Translations under genes and position numbers: made by a program
NCBI RefSeq assembly: GCF_020615455.1
Contig: NW_025534081.1
Span: forward strand, 62,001-126,000
DNA: 64,000 bases
Origin: Coregonus clupeaformis
Taxonomy: Eukaryota; Chordata; Actinopteri; Salmoniformes; Salmonidae
Direction of reading: 5' to 3'
Part shown: piece after piece, positions 11,405 through 22,850 of the stretch
How the letters are laid out: the number at the start of each line of letters is the position of its first letter
Numbering within the stretch: the first letter of the stretch is position 1
The notes under the pieces: generated by a model
The model's input: the letters and a program-made list of their open reading frames with translations, nothing else
Told to the model about the DNA's origin: nothing
Databases searched by the model: none

Positions 11405-11836
11405 TCAAATCAAATCAAATTGTATTTGCCACATGTGCCGAATACAACAGGTGTAGACCTTACAGTGAAATGCTTAACTACAAGCCCTTAACCAACAATG
11501 CAGTTTGAAGAAAAATAAGTGTTCAGTAAAAAATTGATAAGTAAAAAATAACAATAACAAATCATTAAAGAGCAGCAGTAAAATAAATAGCAGTAGGGAG
11601 GCTAAATACAGGGGGTACCGGTACAGAGTCAATGTGCGGAGTCACAGGTTAGTCAAGGTAATTGAGGTAATATGTACATGTGGGTAGAGTTAAAGTGACT
11701 ATGCATAGATAATAAACAGAGAGTAGCAGCAGCGTAAAAGAGGGGGTGGGGTGGGGTGGGGAGGACAATGCAAATAGTCCGGGTAGCCATGATTAGCTGT
11801 TCAGGAGTCTTATGGCTTGGGGGTAGAAGCTGTTTT
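11405..11836 (-). mobile_element. 5'-truncated LINE 3' fragment (LINE-B family)
   Basis: It begins with (TCAAA)n and matches the LINE-B 3' UTR at 5,791-6,185 (GAATACAACAGGTGTAGACC, GGGGGTACCGGTAC, TATGGCTTGGGGGTAGAAGC). It is truncated within the 3' UTR, so no coding sequence remains. Confidence 0.9.
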
Positions 11837-11917
11837 CTTGTAACTTGGACACAATGCATTGTGTAACTTGGACGCAATGCTGCCGCGTCCTACAGTGTTT
11901 TCACCCACTTGCACTCA

Positions 11918-12001
11918 CACACTCACTCACTCACTCACACACTCACTCACTCACTCACTCACTCACTCACTCACTCACTCACTCACTCACTCACTCACTC
12001 A

Positions 12002-12044
<43 letters not shown>

Positions 12045-12045
12045 A
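11918..12045. repeat. (TCAC)n followed by (CA)n
   Basis: About 20 ACTC units pass directly into about 17 CA units. A looser CA-rich tract continues at 12,215-12,350. Confidence 0.93.
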
Positions 12046-12542
12046 GAGAACTTATAATTGCTTCTGCTGGGATTTAATTAGCCTGAGTAACAACCTGACC
12101 CCCCCACCTCTCACCCAACTCTCCCACCCCAGCTTAACCTTATCAAATCACCCCCCTGAACACACTACCCCTCCATACCCCAGACATCCATCCCTCAGAC
12201 CCCCTTACTATCTCTGACTCACACACCTTACACACACGTGCGCACAAGCACATACACACATACTCACACACACGCACACCCACATACACACACCCACAAC
12301 CACACACAAACACACACACGCGCAAACACACACGCACACACACACAGAGACTCCTGATCAAACCAGACAGGAGACGACAAGTTGAAGCGCAGCAGCCAAT
12401 CAGATCATGGCCCTGATGAGTGACCTTGGTGAGCTGCAGCTGATTGGTGGTGTCAGAGCTGTCAATCAACCCAGGACCCACATGACAGGAGACAGATACA
12501 GAGAGCAAGGGAGGAGGAGAGAGATGGATGGAGAAAGACAGG

Positions 12543-12862
<320 letters not shown>

Positions 12863-12863
<1 letters not shown>

Positions 12864-13403
12864 GAGGGAGAGAGAGGAGAGGATGAATTGAGAGAGAAAC
12901 ATAATAAGAGGCTATAAATAAAAAATGATGGTTAGAAAAGAGAGGGAGAAACGCATATCAAAGAGAAGGAGAAGAGAGCGAATGAAGTGAATAAAGAATT
13001 GGATAAAGGGAGACAGATTGAAAAACTATGGAATTCCATAACTGATAGAGTGCATTTAAAAAATGTCTGCAGTTATTCAAAGCCTTTCAATTAGCATCTC
13101 TCTGTTACTTTTCCATTTCCATGCTCTTTTTCTCCAGTTCTCCAATCCTCCCTATCTCTCCATGTCTTGTAATGAATAAATCTTAACAGGATGGTGTCGT
13201 CTGAGAGATGTGCTAGAAGAGGACACTGCAGCAGAGGAAGAAGCACAGAAACACACACACACATACACACACACTTCTACATACAGAATACAGATCACAG
13301 ACACATCTGCAGTTCAAGACATCTAGAGCGCATACACACAACACAACAAACAGACAGTGGTGTGGTGAACAAGGTCTGTCTCTCTGTCTCTGCTTTAACC
13401 AGT
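12863..13403. other. Purine-rich then mixed spacer
   Basis: No gene or transposon recognised. A short CA repeat lies near 13,252-13,275. Confidence 0.4.
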
Positions 13404-13602
13404 CACTAGGGCTAAACCCTCACTAGGACTAAACCCCCACCAGGGCTAAACCCTCACCAGGGCTAAACCCTCAATAGGACTAAACCCCCACCAGGGCTAA
13501 ACCCTCAATAGGACTAAACCCCCACCAGGGCTAAACCCTCACTAGGACTAAACCCCCACCCGGGCAAAATCCTCACCAGGGCTAAACCCTCACCACAGCT
13601 AA
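13404..13602. repeat. 19/20-bp minisatellite, about 10 copies
   Basis: GGGCTAAACCCTCACCAGG and close variants (GGACTAAACCCCCACC) repeat in tandem. It superficially resembles a telomere-like hexamer but is not one. Confidence 0.9.
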
Positions 13603-13768
13603 ACAAACCCGGCTGTAAGCTGGCAATTAATAATGTGTGTTTCTTTAATGCCGCATGCCAGCTGAAGGATTCTGGGAATAATCGGTTTAATGAGAGCACA
13701 ACTAAAGATGGGATCCACAGCCCCAGGGGGGAGCTATTGTCTGAGGGCAACATCCAACATATAACCTC

Positions 13769-14113
13769 TATGTTATACACCACTGCCCATATAGACACTA
13801 TATTATACACCCCATATAGACACTATGTTATACACCCCATATAGACAATATATTATACACCCCATATAGACACTATATTATACACTCCATATAGACACTA
13901 TGTTATACACCCCATATAGACACTATATTATACACCCCATATAGACACTATATTATACACCCCATATAGACACTATGTTATACACCCCATATAGACACTA
14001 TGTTATACACCCCATATAGACACTATATTATACACCCCATATAGACACTATGTTATGCACCCCATATAGACACTATGTTATACACCCCATATAGACACTA
14101 TGTTATACACCCC
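13769..14113. repeat. 25-bp minisatellite, about 14 copies
   Basis: The unit is CACTATRTTATACACCCCAT plus ATAGA. Units alternate between TATATTATA and TATGTTATA forms. Confidence 0.93.
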
Positions 14114-15428
14114 AAACACAGCCATACATCATAAACACTTCATTAGCATTACACACTGTATACTGTAGATGGGGATGCATTAATACTGTTTTGCATGGAT
14201 CAGGATGAGCAGAATATGCACAGCATGGTCTGACACACACACGCCTGCTGACCACTGCTTAGTGTGATATCACATATAAGAAAGCATTGTCAGACTTCCG
14301 TATCTGTCTGCGTCTGTCACACGTGCTGTATGGGCCTCCATGTCCACTGTTAGCCTACAGTATGCCAGCGTTGGATTCTCAGTCTGTAAACAGGATTTCA
14401 CATTCTTTACGTTCTGTGAGATCACCATTCCACATCACTCTCTCCCCTCCTCTTCTCCCCCTGTTCACTAGATCACAGGGATAGAAAGATGGAGCACTGA
14501 AATATTTAAAAGTGGACTGAAATATTTAAAAGAGGAGAGGGGAAAAAGGGAGTTGTAGGGGGATTGTGCTGCCCTATATTTAGGCTGATTAGGAACATGT
14601 GAACCAGCTTCCCTCATAAAGGAAGTGGACAGCTCTTGGATAGGGTGACTCATACAGCTTTGAGGTCATCATGCCGGGACAACACCAAACGGGAGGGAGG
14701 CATAGAAACTGATTAAACAGAATGGACATCAATACTCAAAGCTTTCTTTTCATGGATGCCAAGAGAAGCCAGGCTTCCCAACAAAAAGTAAGAAGAAAAA
14801 AGCCAGCGAGCATTTGGTCTCCCTTGATTAAAAAAAAGTATAAAATAATAGCTAATCAGCATTGAGCTAAACTGAATGAGCTCAGCTGTGATTGGTCCTG
14901 GCAAACTCCCAAAAAGTGTAAAGGGAAGCCAGTTTGGATTTGGCTTCACTCCAATCACATCACATCCAGAGAAATATGTAATTGACAGAAACAACTTGAA
15001 TTGTTGCTTCTCATTGTGTTGTTGTCCGCTGGTGGCTAGCTAGCTAAAATTGGCCCTTTCCTAAATTAGCCATGGATGGAGATAGGGATTTGGACTTGTG
15101 GTTTTACTTAATTCTCCGTACTGGCCAATGATTATAACGGTGATTCTGATCCAACCATTAATTCATACATTGTGCCCCTGGCATGAGAGGATGGAAGTTC
15201 AATATGTAGCTAGATGTAGAAGGCTTATGTTAACTAGGGAACATTGTCCATGAAAGGAAGTTAGGAAAGCAAGCATTTTAGCCAGGTAGCCTAGGACAAC
15301 AAAAAATTAAAGCGTCAGACAGAGTCATAGATCGTTACGACAACATGAAAGAGAGCAGAATGGCATTGGAGTTTCTCTACAAGGTGAGTCAACATGTTTT
15401 TTCTACTTGCACAAACGCACGCGCATAT

Positions 15429-15465
<37 letters not shown>

Positions 15466-15978
15466 TCAGAACCATGGACAGCCACCATATTTAGCTTACG
15501 TTGATTGGACTAAATTGTTTTTGGTATCTTTTAGTTGTCACTGTATTAGACTAAGCACAGGTGATTTGATGATGTTGAAATGTTGAAGTTGAAATGGTGC
15601 TGGAATAGTGGAGGCAGCTCCTGTTTTCTTTGCGACTTGCTGTAACTCCATGGCTCTAAATCAATAATGTTTACTAGTCAGAACATTTCAGAAACATTAC
15701 CTTGCTTGACCATGCTGTAAGTCACGTAACTGTTTGTTACATGCACTATGCTTTGTGGACTTCAGAGGTTGCTCTCCGGTTTTGTGATGAAACAAAGGTG
15801 TGGTCGTATCTATTCTGCCACTGTGTCTTCTTCTTGTTTTGGTCTTAGGCCTATATATCACGGTCTCAAGGCAAATGAACTAATAGGTTATAGAGCAAAC
15901 AACGCAATTATCACAACACATAGGTTGTAATATGGCTTCCCCCGTTTACCCACACACCACTACTACTACTGCTGGAAT
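14114..15978. other. Spacer, probably including an unnamed interspersed repeat
   Basis: From about 14,700 to 15,930 the sequence resembles a multi-copy salmonid element I recall but cannot name or bound. I see no transposase domain or clear terminal repeats. A GTGAGT motif follows CTACAAG near 15,378 without supporting exon evidence. (CA)n is at 15,430-15,460. Confidence 0.3.
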
Positions 15979-15979
15979 G

Positions 15980-16535
15980 TTCATTTATTTTCAGGTAAGT
16001 TGACTGAGAACACATTCTCATTTACAGCAACGACCTGGGGAATAGTTTCAGAGGAGAGGAGGATGAATGAGCCAATTGTATTTGTATTTGTATTTATTAT
16101 GGATCCCCTTTAGCTGCTGCCAAGGCAGCAGCTACTCTTCCTGGGGTCCAGTAAAATTAAGGCAGTTCATACAATTCTGGTGATTGGAAGCTGAGGATGA
16201 TTAGGTGGCCGTGATGGTAAGATTGGGAATTTCGCCAGGACACAAGGGTTAACATCCCTACTCTTACGATAAGTGCCATGGGATCTTTAGTGACCACAGA
16301 GAGTCAGAACACCCATTTAACGTCCCATCCGAAAGACAGCACCCTACACAGGGCAATGTCCTCAATCACTGCCCTGGTGAATTATATATTTAAAACATTT
16401 TGGACCAGAGGAAAAAGTGCCTCCTACTGGCCCTCCAACACCACTTCCAGCAGCATCTGGTGTCCCATCCAGGATCAACCCTGCTTAGCTTCAGAGACAA
16501 GCCAGCAGTGGGATGCAGGGTGGTGTGCTGCTGGA
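15980..16535 (-). mobile_element. 5S rRNA-derived SINE with nested LINE tail
   Basis: On the minus strand the head near 16,535-16,455 contains the complement of GACCCTGCTTAGCTTCC-like sequence, resembling the internal promoter region of 5S rRNA. The body runs leftward to a tail with GAGAATGTGTTCTCAGTCAA, ending near 15,980. The element is split at about 16,079-16,182 by a foreign LINE 3' end. It resembles the SINE3/OS-SINE1 class; that name is from memory. Confidence 0.65.
16079..16182 (-). mobile_element. LINE 3' end nested in the 5S-derived SINE
   Basis: The reverse complement contains GGACCCCAGGAAGAGTAGCT and GGGGATCC followed by TAATAAATACAAAT, which matches the 3' end of LINE-C at 50,375-50,445 over about 80 bp. 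It is a severely 5'-truncated copy of that family with an (ATACAA)n-like tail. Confidence 0.82.
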
Positions 16536-17276
16536 ATACCACCCTGAATGTTTACCTGAATGTACTATACAATTACAAGTACTGTATGTTGGCAGTAAAC
16601 TAGTGGTGCTCCATCAACATTTACTATGCTTTCTGTGCATTGTGTGCATATTGCAATTAAATTGATATCAGTCAAAATGTCCATTGGATTCCCTGCGATA
16701 TTATGGCCCTTTGCCAACAAGATATAACTTGGCTCTTCCCACTTCGTTGCTCTGAGTTTGGCGAATAGCACAGCGATGTATCAATTCAATCATGCCTGGT
16801 AGAATGGGTCCATGAGATCCCATCAGATTTAGTGACATTCTTTACAATCCAGTGGCATTACACCACTGTTGTGATGATGTCATGGGGGACCTTTGACCTA
16901 GTCAGTCTTTTAATTAGCCCCTGACCCTGTCCCCTCCCAGATGACTCCGCGACCCCAGGGGTGAAGTCACACACCTGATGACATCATCATTCATCACCTT
17001 CCCATTCCTTACATGTCCTCTGCTGGCCTGTAGAGTCCAATGTAAACAGAGGAAACTAAGATGTGCACAGCCAGGTCCTTCAAGATTGACGTCAAAATTG
17101 GACATCTATCCATGTCCTGAGGACGTTGGGAAATGCCTACAAAACCGTCCACTAGGGGCAACAGTGAGCTCTATTACCATCAAGTAGCCTTGGGTTTTGC
17201 TAGGGCGTGGTGGATGGGCGTAATCACATCACTCTTGATCAGAACGTTGCGTGTTTGATTCCAGTTGTGGACACTG

Positions 17277-17640
17277 GTTTTAACCCTATCCCAAACCTTA
17301 ACCCTTACCGTAATTCAGAATGAGTGCCTAAACTTAATGTTTTAACCCTTACCGTAATTCAGAATGAGAGCCTAAACGTAATGTTTTAACCCTATCCCAA
17401 ACCTTAACCCTTACCGTAATTCAGAATGAGAGCCTAAACTTAATGTTTTAACCCTATCCCAAACCTTAACCCTTACCGTAATTCAGAATGAGAGCCTAAA
17501 CGTAATGTTTTAACCCTATCCCAAACCTTAACCCTTACCGTAATTCAGAATGAGAGCCTAAACGTAATGTTTTAACCCTATCCCAAACCTTAACCCTTAC
17601 CGTAATTCAGAATGAGCCTAAACTTAACCCTTAACTTAAC
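17277..17640. repeat. 62-bp minisatellite, about 6 copies
   Basis: TTTTAACCCTATCCCAAACC starts units at 17,384, 17,446 and onward with an exact 62-bp period. The second unit lacks an internal 18-20 bp block. Confidence 0.92.
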
Positions 17641-17843
17641 GAAATTTGACGTTTGGAGAAATGGAACGATACAGAGAAGCAGGAGCAACAAAAAACACAG
17701 TTTGACGTTTGGAGCAACTTCGAAATTTGACTTTTGGAGCAACTTCGAAATTTGACGTTTGGAGCAACATCAAAATTCGACGTTTGGAGCAACATAAAAA
17801 TTCGACGTTTGGAGCAACTTCGAAATGTGACGTTTTGAGCTAC
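17641..17843. repeat. 25-bp minisatellite
   Basis: GACGTTTGGAGCAACTTCGA plus AATTT repeats about 7 times with substitutions (ATCAAAATTC, ATAAAAATTC). It abuts the 62-bp array with no spacer. Confidence 0.9.
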
Positions 17844-18955
17844 TTGGATGAACATCTAATTCTGCAGTAAGACTGTGAGAGCTTGTTGGATGTGTAACAC
17901 TGTAATTCATTTCAACTGTAATAATGACAATAACATGGTCATTTATCAAGCCATCATCCTAAGCGACACAGCCGTTCAGTACATGAATCAAACCCTGATA
18001 TAGCAAGCTCTGTGTTCCAACTAGCTGAGCCATCAGAACCTTTCTATCCCGCTTCTCCTCTCTTGTCTTCCTCCCAGCTATGAGCCATGTGGATCCAGAC
18101 GGGTAAGGCCGGGTTCTAGGTGGAACAGAACAGAGACAGAAGAACAAAGCACGTTCTAACGTTAGCGGTACTCAGAGAGAGAACCCTGAGGGGAAACAGA
18201 CACTTCACTCCATCAAGGTAAGCAGTCAGAAACATCAAACCGCTCGCTGCGCAGCGCCTGAAATGGCCCGCCACCTCACCCACTTAACCCTGCCGCCTCG
18301 ACCAGATGTGCTGCACACAAATTACAGGTTGTTGGCAGCATTAAGGCAGGTCATTTCCCCTTGTGATTTTGTATGCCGAGGCCACTGCTCTCTGGCGCAG
18401 GAGAAAGGAGGGAAAGAGAAAATGGAGATAGCAGAAAGACTTCAAAGGGTCATTTAGAAGGGAAATTGAGTTGAAATTGCGGTTTCGTTTTAGAGCTTTA
18501 ATATTACCTGGGCTCTGGGAAAAGTTTGGCCTTGTTTCACACTGGTTGAGGATTTGTTAATGTGTGTGTGTGTCTACTTCATGGTGTGTGTCAGTAGGTG
18601 TAAGCGCTCCTCTGCTATAACCCTTGTTCATACAGTGTAAGTTAATTACATTCATTTGATTCAGTCATCAGTAATTATACGATGTGCTTTATTTCTTTTT
18701 GATTCACCCCTTTTGACTCCCTCGATCACAATAAGACAGCTTCATTCTGACTGGGAATTACAAAATGTAACCAAAGAACTCCTGAGCCCAGCAGGAGTAG
18801 AGATAGAAAACGTATTATAAGGTATGTAGGCTATGCATGTGTAGGCAGTCTACATGTCTTTCCAGGAAGTGAGTTGAAGCCCCCTCTCTTAACGTCACGC
18901 AGCTTTACAATGGCCACTCTGTTACCCTACTAACCGCCATCACACACACACGCAT
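17844..18955. other. Spacer without recognised genes
   Basis: Mixed-composition sequence. No protein domain, SINE or LINE segment recognised. Confidence 0.4.
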
Positions 18956-19085
<130 letters not shown>

Positions 19086-19259
19086 TGTCTGCAGTGTGTT
19101 GTAAAATGATACCTTGGCACTGAGCGGCGATGGACAGACAGGCCATCCGTCTACACCCCCACACACAGACGTTACAGATGGAGATGTTGATAGAGACAAC
19201 TGGAGCTTTGAGACATTCCATGAAAAGCATGAATTGTAATAAGACCTACTCCACCTCAT

Positions 19260-19577
19260 GGTTAGGAGTTAAGACCACTGCAGAGGTTAACACAGAAGCC
19301 ATGGTTAGGAGGAGTTAAGACCACTGCAGAGGTTAACACAGAAGCCATGGTTAGGAGGAGTTAAGACCACTGCAGAGGTTAACACAGAAGCCATGGTTAG
19401 GAGGAGTTAAGACCACTGCAGAGGTTAACACAGAAGCCATGGTTAGGAGGAGTTAAGACCACTGCAGAGGTTAACACAGAAACCATGGTTAGGAGGAGTT
19501 AAGACCACTGCAGAGGTTAACACAGAAACCATGGTTAGGAGGAGTTAAGACCACTGCAGAGGTTAACACAGAAACCA
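19260..19577. repeat. 46-bp minisatellite, 7 copies
   Basis: GGTTAGGAGGAGTTAAGACC recurs every 46 bp. Copies fall into two classes (AGAAGCC on the left, AGAAACC on the right), showing expansion in blocks. Confidence 0.94.
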
Positions 19578-19739
19578 AATTAGAAATTGACATGTATTTT
19601 TGTACCTCTGAACCGTAGTGAGGAATATACAGAAGTTCATCATTTGGTGGGTGCTTATATTTGTGCTACTTCAAATGTGTATAAATATGCATGTGTTTTA
19701 AAACACGTTTCTTTTTGCATATCCCAACCCTCGGAGAGT

Positions 19740-19889
19740 GGGGTCATAGCCAGTGTCTGCCATTATCAACCCTGGAGCAATTATATTTAAGTGCCTTGCT
19801 CAAGGGCACATCGGCTCGGGGAGTCAAACTAGCGATTTTCTAGTGAGTTACTGGCCCAACGCTCTAACTGCTAGGCTACCTGCCACCCT
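19740..19889 (-). mobile_element. tRNA-Lys-like SINE
   Basis: The minus strand reads GGCAGGTAGCCTAGCAGTTA (box A region) and ends in a body with CTTGAGCAAGGCACTTAA. This is the head of the salmonid HpaI/SmaI/AvaIII group. The B box is degenerate and the usual LINE-like tail is absent. Confidence 0.72.
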
Positions 19890-20154
19890 TTAAGTTCAAT
19901 GGAAGTTACACAACTCTAACTGAGCCAAACAGACAAAGCTCCATTCTGTGTCCTGCATTGTTAACAGTTTCTCTTGACCTATTATGCACCACAGTCATTC
20001 TATTGTAACTGTGTTATTTTGGGCTCTCATTGTAATATATTTAGTCCTCCTAGGCCCTGCACCTTCACTGGGGCTTAAGATGGCTTCCTATAGGTCTGTC
20101 TGGGCGGTGACCTGGTTTTGAAGTCTGTCCCCAGCATGGGGTCTGGTAGATTTG

Positions 20155-20156
<2 letters not shown>

Positions 20157-20225
<69 letters not shown>
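20157..20225. repeat. (TC)n microsatellite, about 34 units
   Basis: Perfect TC array. Confidence 0.97.
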
Positions 20226-20227
<2 letters not shown>

Positions 20228-20646
20228 GACACACACACCCTCCATTCAGTGCTACTGTGTAACTGGGCCTGGGAAACACAGGGGCCGTTCGCCACCTCCT
20301 GTATTCCCTATGATCTGACCCTCAGGGTGGGAGATGAGAGGTGTGGGGTGGAGGGGTCTGGAGGGGGAGTGTATTCACTTGGATGCATAGCCTATTTTGT
20401 GTGGTTGAAATACTATCCGCTTTTATGATGCTGATAAAGACAGCACGACTACAGATGGCATCTTACTGCGCATTCACATTCTCTCAATATGCTAAAAGAA
20501 AGAAATCATATTTCTCCTGTTCCCGAGTCAAAATCTTGCCTACATTTGGTGTATAATTTTACTGCAAGAAATGCTTAATTCTGCAGGAGCTAATATTAAG
20601 GCTATGTGAGAGGTTATAGACCTACAGTCAGTGTCCAGACTTACAT

Positions 20647-20930
20647 TTAGCCATCTGAACAGTAGGCTACAGTTCCCTTGAAATGCCATAGGCCTATTTG
20701 AAGTCCCGTCTTGTGACTGTGTAATTTGTATAGCGCCTCACAATCATCACACATGACACTGCCATCATCCTCTTTTACCACTTCACCAAATCTTTCCCAA
20801 ATATTACTTTCTGACCCTCCCTTCTCTTTATTTTTAACCCCCCATTTCGCTGCGTTTCTCTTATTGAACTCTGACATTGTCCTTTTTGCCTCCGTGGGTG
20901 ACGTTAACTGTTTCTGCCCTTTCTCAAAAG
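20647..20930 (-). pseudogene. hAT-family transposase fragment, BED zinc finger
   Basis: The minus frame contains an aromatic/hydrophobic BED start (SNIWERFGEVV), then MCDDCEALYKLHSHKTG, supplying the CxxC and His ligands of a BED finger as in hAT transposases and ZBED proteins. It stops after about 95 codons, before any dimerisation or catalytic domain. The first ~15 codons of the open frame (20,976-20,933) are actually SINE sequence. It is a remnant rather than a host ZBED gene: no upstream exon or promoter is visible. Confidence 0.65.
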
Positions 20931-20932
20931 GT

Positions 20933-21080
20933 GGCCTACCCCAAGCCAATTGTGCACCGCTGTATAGGACTCCCAATCACAGCTGGATTGTGTTACAGCC
21001 TGGAATTGAACCAGGGTCTGTAGTGATGCCTCTCAATAATGAGATGCAGTGTCTTAGACCACTGCGCCACTCGGGAGCCC
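20933..21080 (-). mobile_element. tRNA-derived SINE (Slm-like) truncated at the hAT remnant
   Basis: On the minus strand: GAGTGGCGCAGTGGTCTAAG (box A) and CTGGTTCAATTCCAGG (box B), then GATTGGGAGTCC and GGTGCACAATTGGC. It ends abruptly at GGTAGGCC where hAT sequence begins. The same head occurs at 32,838. Confidence 0.82.
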
Positions 21081-21413
21081 CAGGTGGTGCAGCATTATAA
21101 AAGCTGATAGTGTAATGTTGGCGTGTCGGCTGTTTGGTGCGCGAGTACAGTTAGGCCCTGAAGCTCAGGCTTACACACTAATGACAAATAGCCTAAAATA
21201 ATGAAAGAGAAATCTCAATGTAGCCTATAGATATAAATTGCACAAGGATACATTTATGGATTTTTTGAGGTATTGTTTTCTCTTTATTCCACCAACCCGC
21301 CACCCACCCGCCCTTCAGCCACACAATATTTCACCTGCCACCCTGCAGATTATGAGTCATTCCCATCACTAGTATACACTGTCAGAGTGGGGTAAGAGTG
21401 GTGAAAGGGTTGG

Positions 21414-21988
21414 GTGGTCTGCCGAACGCATTACCGGGGGCAAACTACCCGCCATCCAAGACACCTACAGCATCCGATGTCACAGGAAGGCCAAAAAGAT
21501 AATCAAGGACATCAACCACCCGAGCCACTGCCTGTTCACCCCGCTATCATCCAGAAGGTGAGGTCAGTACAGGTGCATCAAAGCTGGGACCAAGAGAATG
21601 AAAAACAGCTTCTATCTCAAGGCCATCAGACTGTTAAATAGCCATCACTAGCACATTAGAGGCTGCTGATGCCTATTGAAATCACTGGCCACTTTAAGAA
21701 ATGGAACACTAGTCACTTTAATAATGTTTACACATCTTGTTCTACTCATCTCATATGTATATACTGTATTCTATTCTATAATATTCTCTGTTCATATATG
21801 TATATATTCTTAAATTCCATTCCTTACTAGATTTGTGTGTATTGGGTATATGTTGTGAAATTGTTAGATATTACTTGTTAGATATTACTGCACTGTCGGA
21901 GCTAGAAGCACAAGCATTTCGCTACACCCGCAATAACATCTGCTAAACACATGTGTGTGACAAATACAATTTGATTTGATTTGATTTG
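21414..21988 (+). mobile_element. LINE 3' fragment with RT C-terminus (Rex1/L2 group)
   Basis: The left part encodes, with frame breaks, an RT tail (ITGGKLPAIQD-like, then IKAGTKRMKNSFYLKAIR) ending in a stop near 21,640. The 3' UTR continues to CATTTCGCTACACCCGCAAT and ends in ATTTGATTTGATTTG. The tail type matches LINE-B but the 3' UTR differs, so it is a related subfamily in the opposite orientation. Confidence 0.82.
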
Positions 21989-22283
21989 GTGGGGTCTGAA
22001 GGGGGAGTGTGTACACTGTCAGAGAAGAGAGGTGGGGGGGTGGAGGGGTCTGGAGGGGGAGTGTCAGGGTCATCTCTGCAGCGCCCACTGAACACCCCTC
22101 ACAATATGCCACCTTGAGGTAACAATGACTTCATTGTCTAGTGAAACAATGGTGTCTGAAGGAGGTCAGAGGGGAGGGGAGCAGGGAGAAAGCGGGAGGA
22201 AGAGGGAGGGGACAGCACCTGGTGACACTGGAAGGACAGACGGATGTGGGGAGTGGTTGGGTTGGGTTGGGGGGGGTTCACAG

Positions 22284-22810
22284 TTTTATTTATTTATTTG
22301 ACCTTTATTTAACTAGGCAAGTCAATTAAGAACAAATTCTTATTTAAAATGACGGCCTACCAAGAGGCAAAAGGCCTCCTGCGAGGACGGGGGCTGGACA
22401 AAACAAACATCACGACAAGAAAGACACCACAACACTACATAAAGAGAGACCTAAGACAACAACACAGCATGGCAGCAACACATGACAATACAGTACGGTA
22501 GCAACACAACATGACAACAACACGGTAGCAACACACCATGACAACAACACGGTAGCAACACAACGTGACAACAACACGGTAGCAACACAACATGACAACA
22601 ACATGGTAGTAGCACAAACATGGTACAAACATTGTTGGGCATAGACAACAGCACAAAGGGCAAAAAGGTAGAGACAACAATACATCACACGAAGCAGCCA
22701 CAAGTGTCAGTAAGAGCGTCCATGATTGGTTCTTTGAATGAAGAGATGGAGATTAAACTGTCCAGTTTGAGTGGTCTTTGCAGCTCGTTCTAGTCGCTAG
22801 CTGCAGCGAA
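22284..22810 (-). mobile_element. RSg-1-like LINE 3' fragment
   Basis: The left end reads TTTGACCTTTATTTAACTAG and AGAACAAATTCTTATTTAAA, the complement of the tail shared by salmonid RSg-1 LINEs and HpaI SINEs. The body contains (ACAACATGACAACAACACGG)-type repeats and ends near 22,810, next to the giant minisatellite. Family name is from memory. Confidence 0.72.
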
Positions 22811-22850
22811 TCCATCGGGCAGCAATGTTTTTTTTTTTAGGAGGTGATCA

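Noticed and set aside
16455..16535. 5S rRNA gene
   Set aside because: Only the internal promoter-like part resembles 5S rRNA; it continues into SINE body and is diverged.
13404..17640. Interstitial telomeric repeats (TAAACCCT, TTAACCCT motifs)
   Set aside because: The motifs are embedded in 19/20-bp and 62-bp minisatellite units, not in tandem hexamers.
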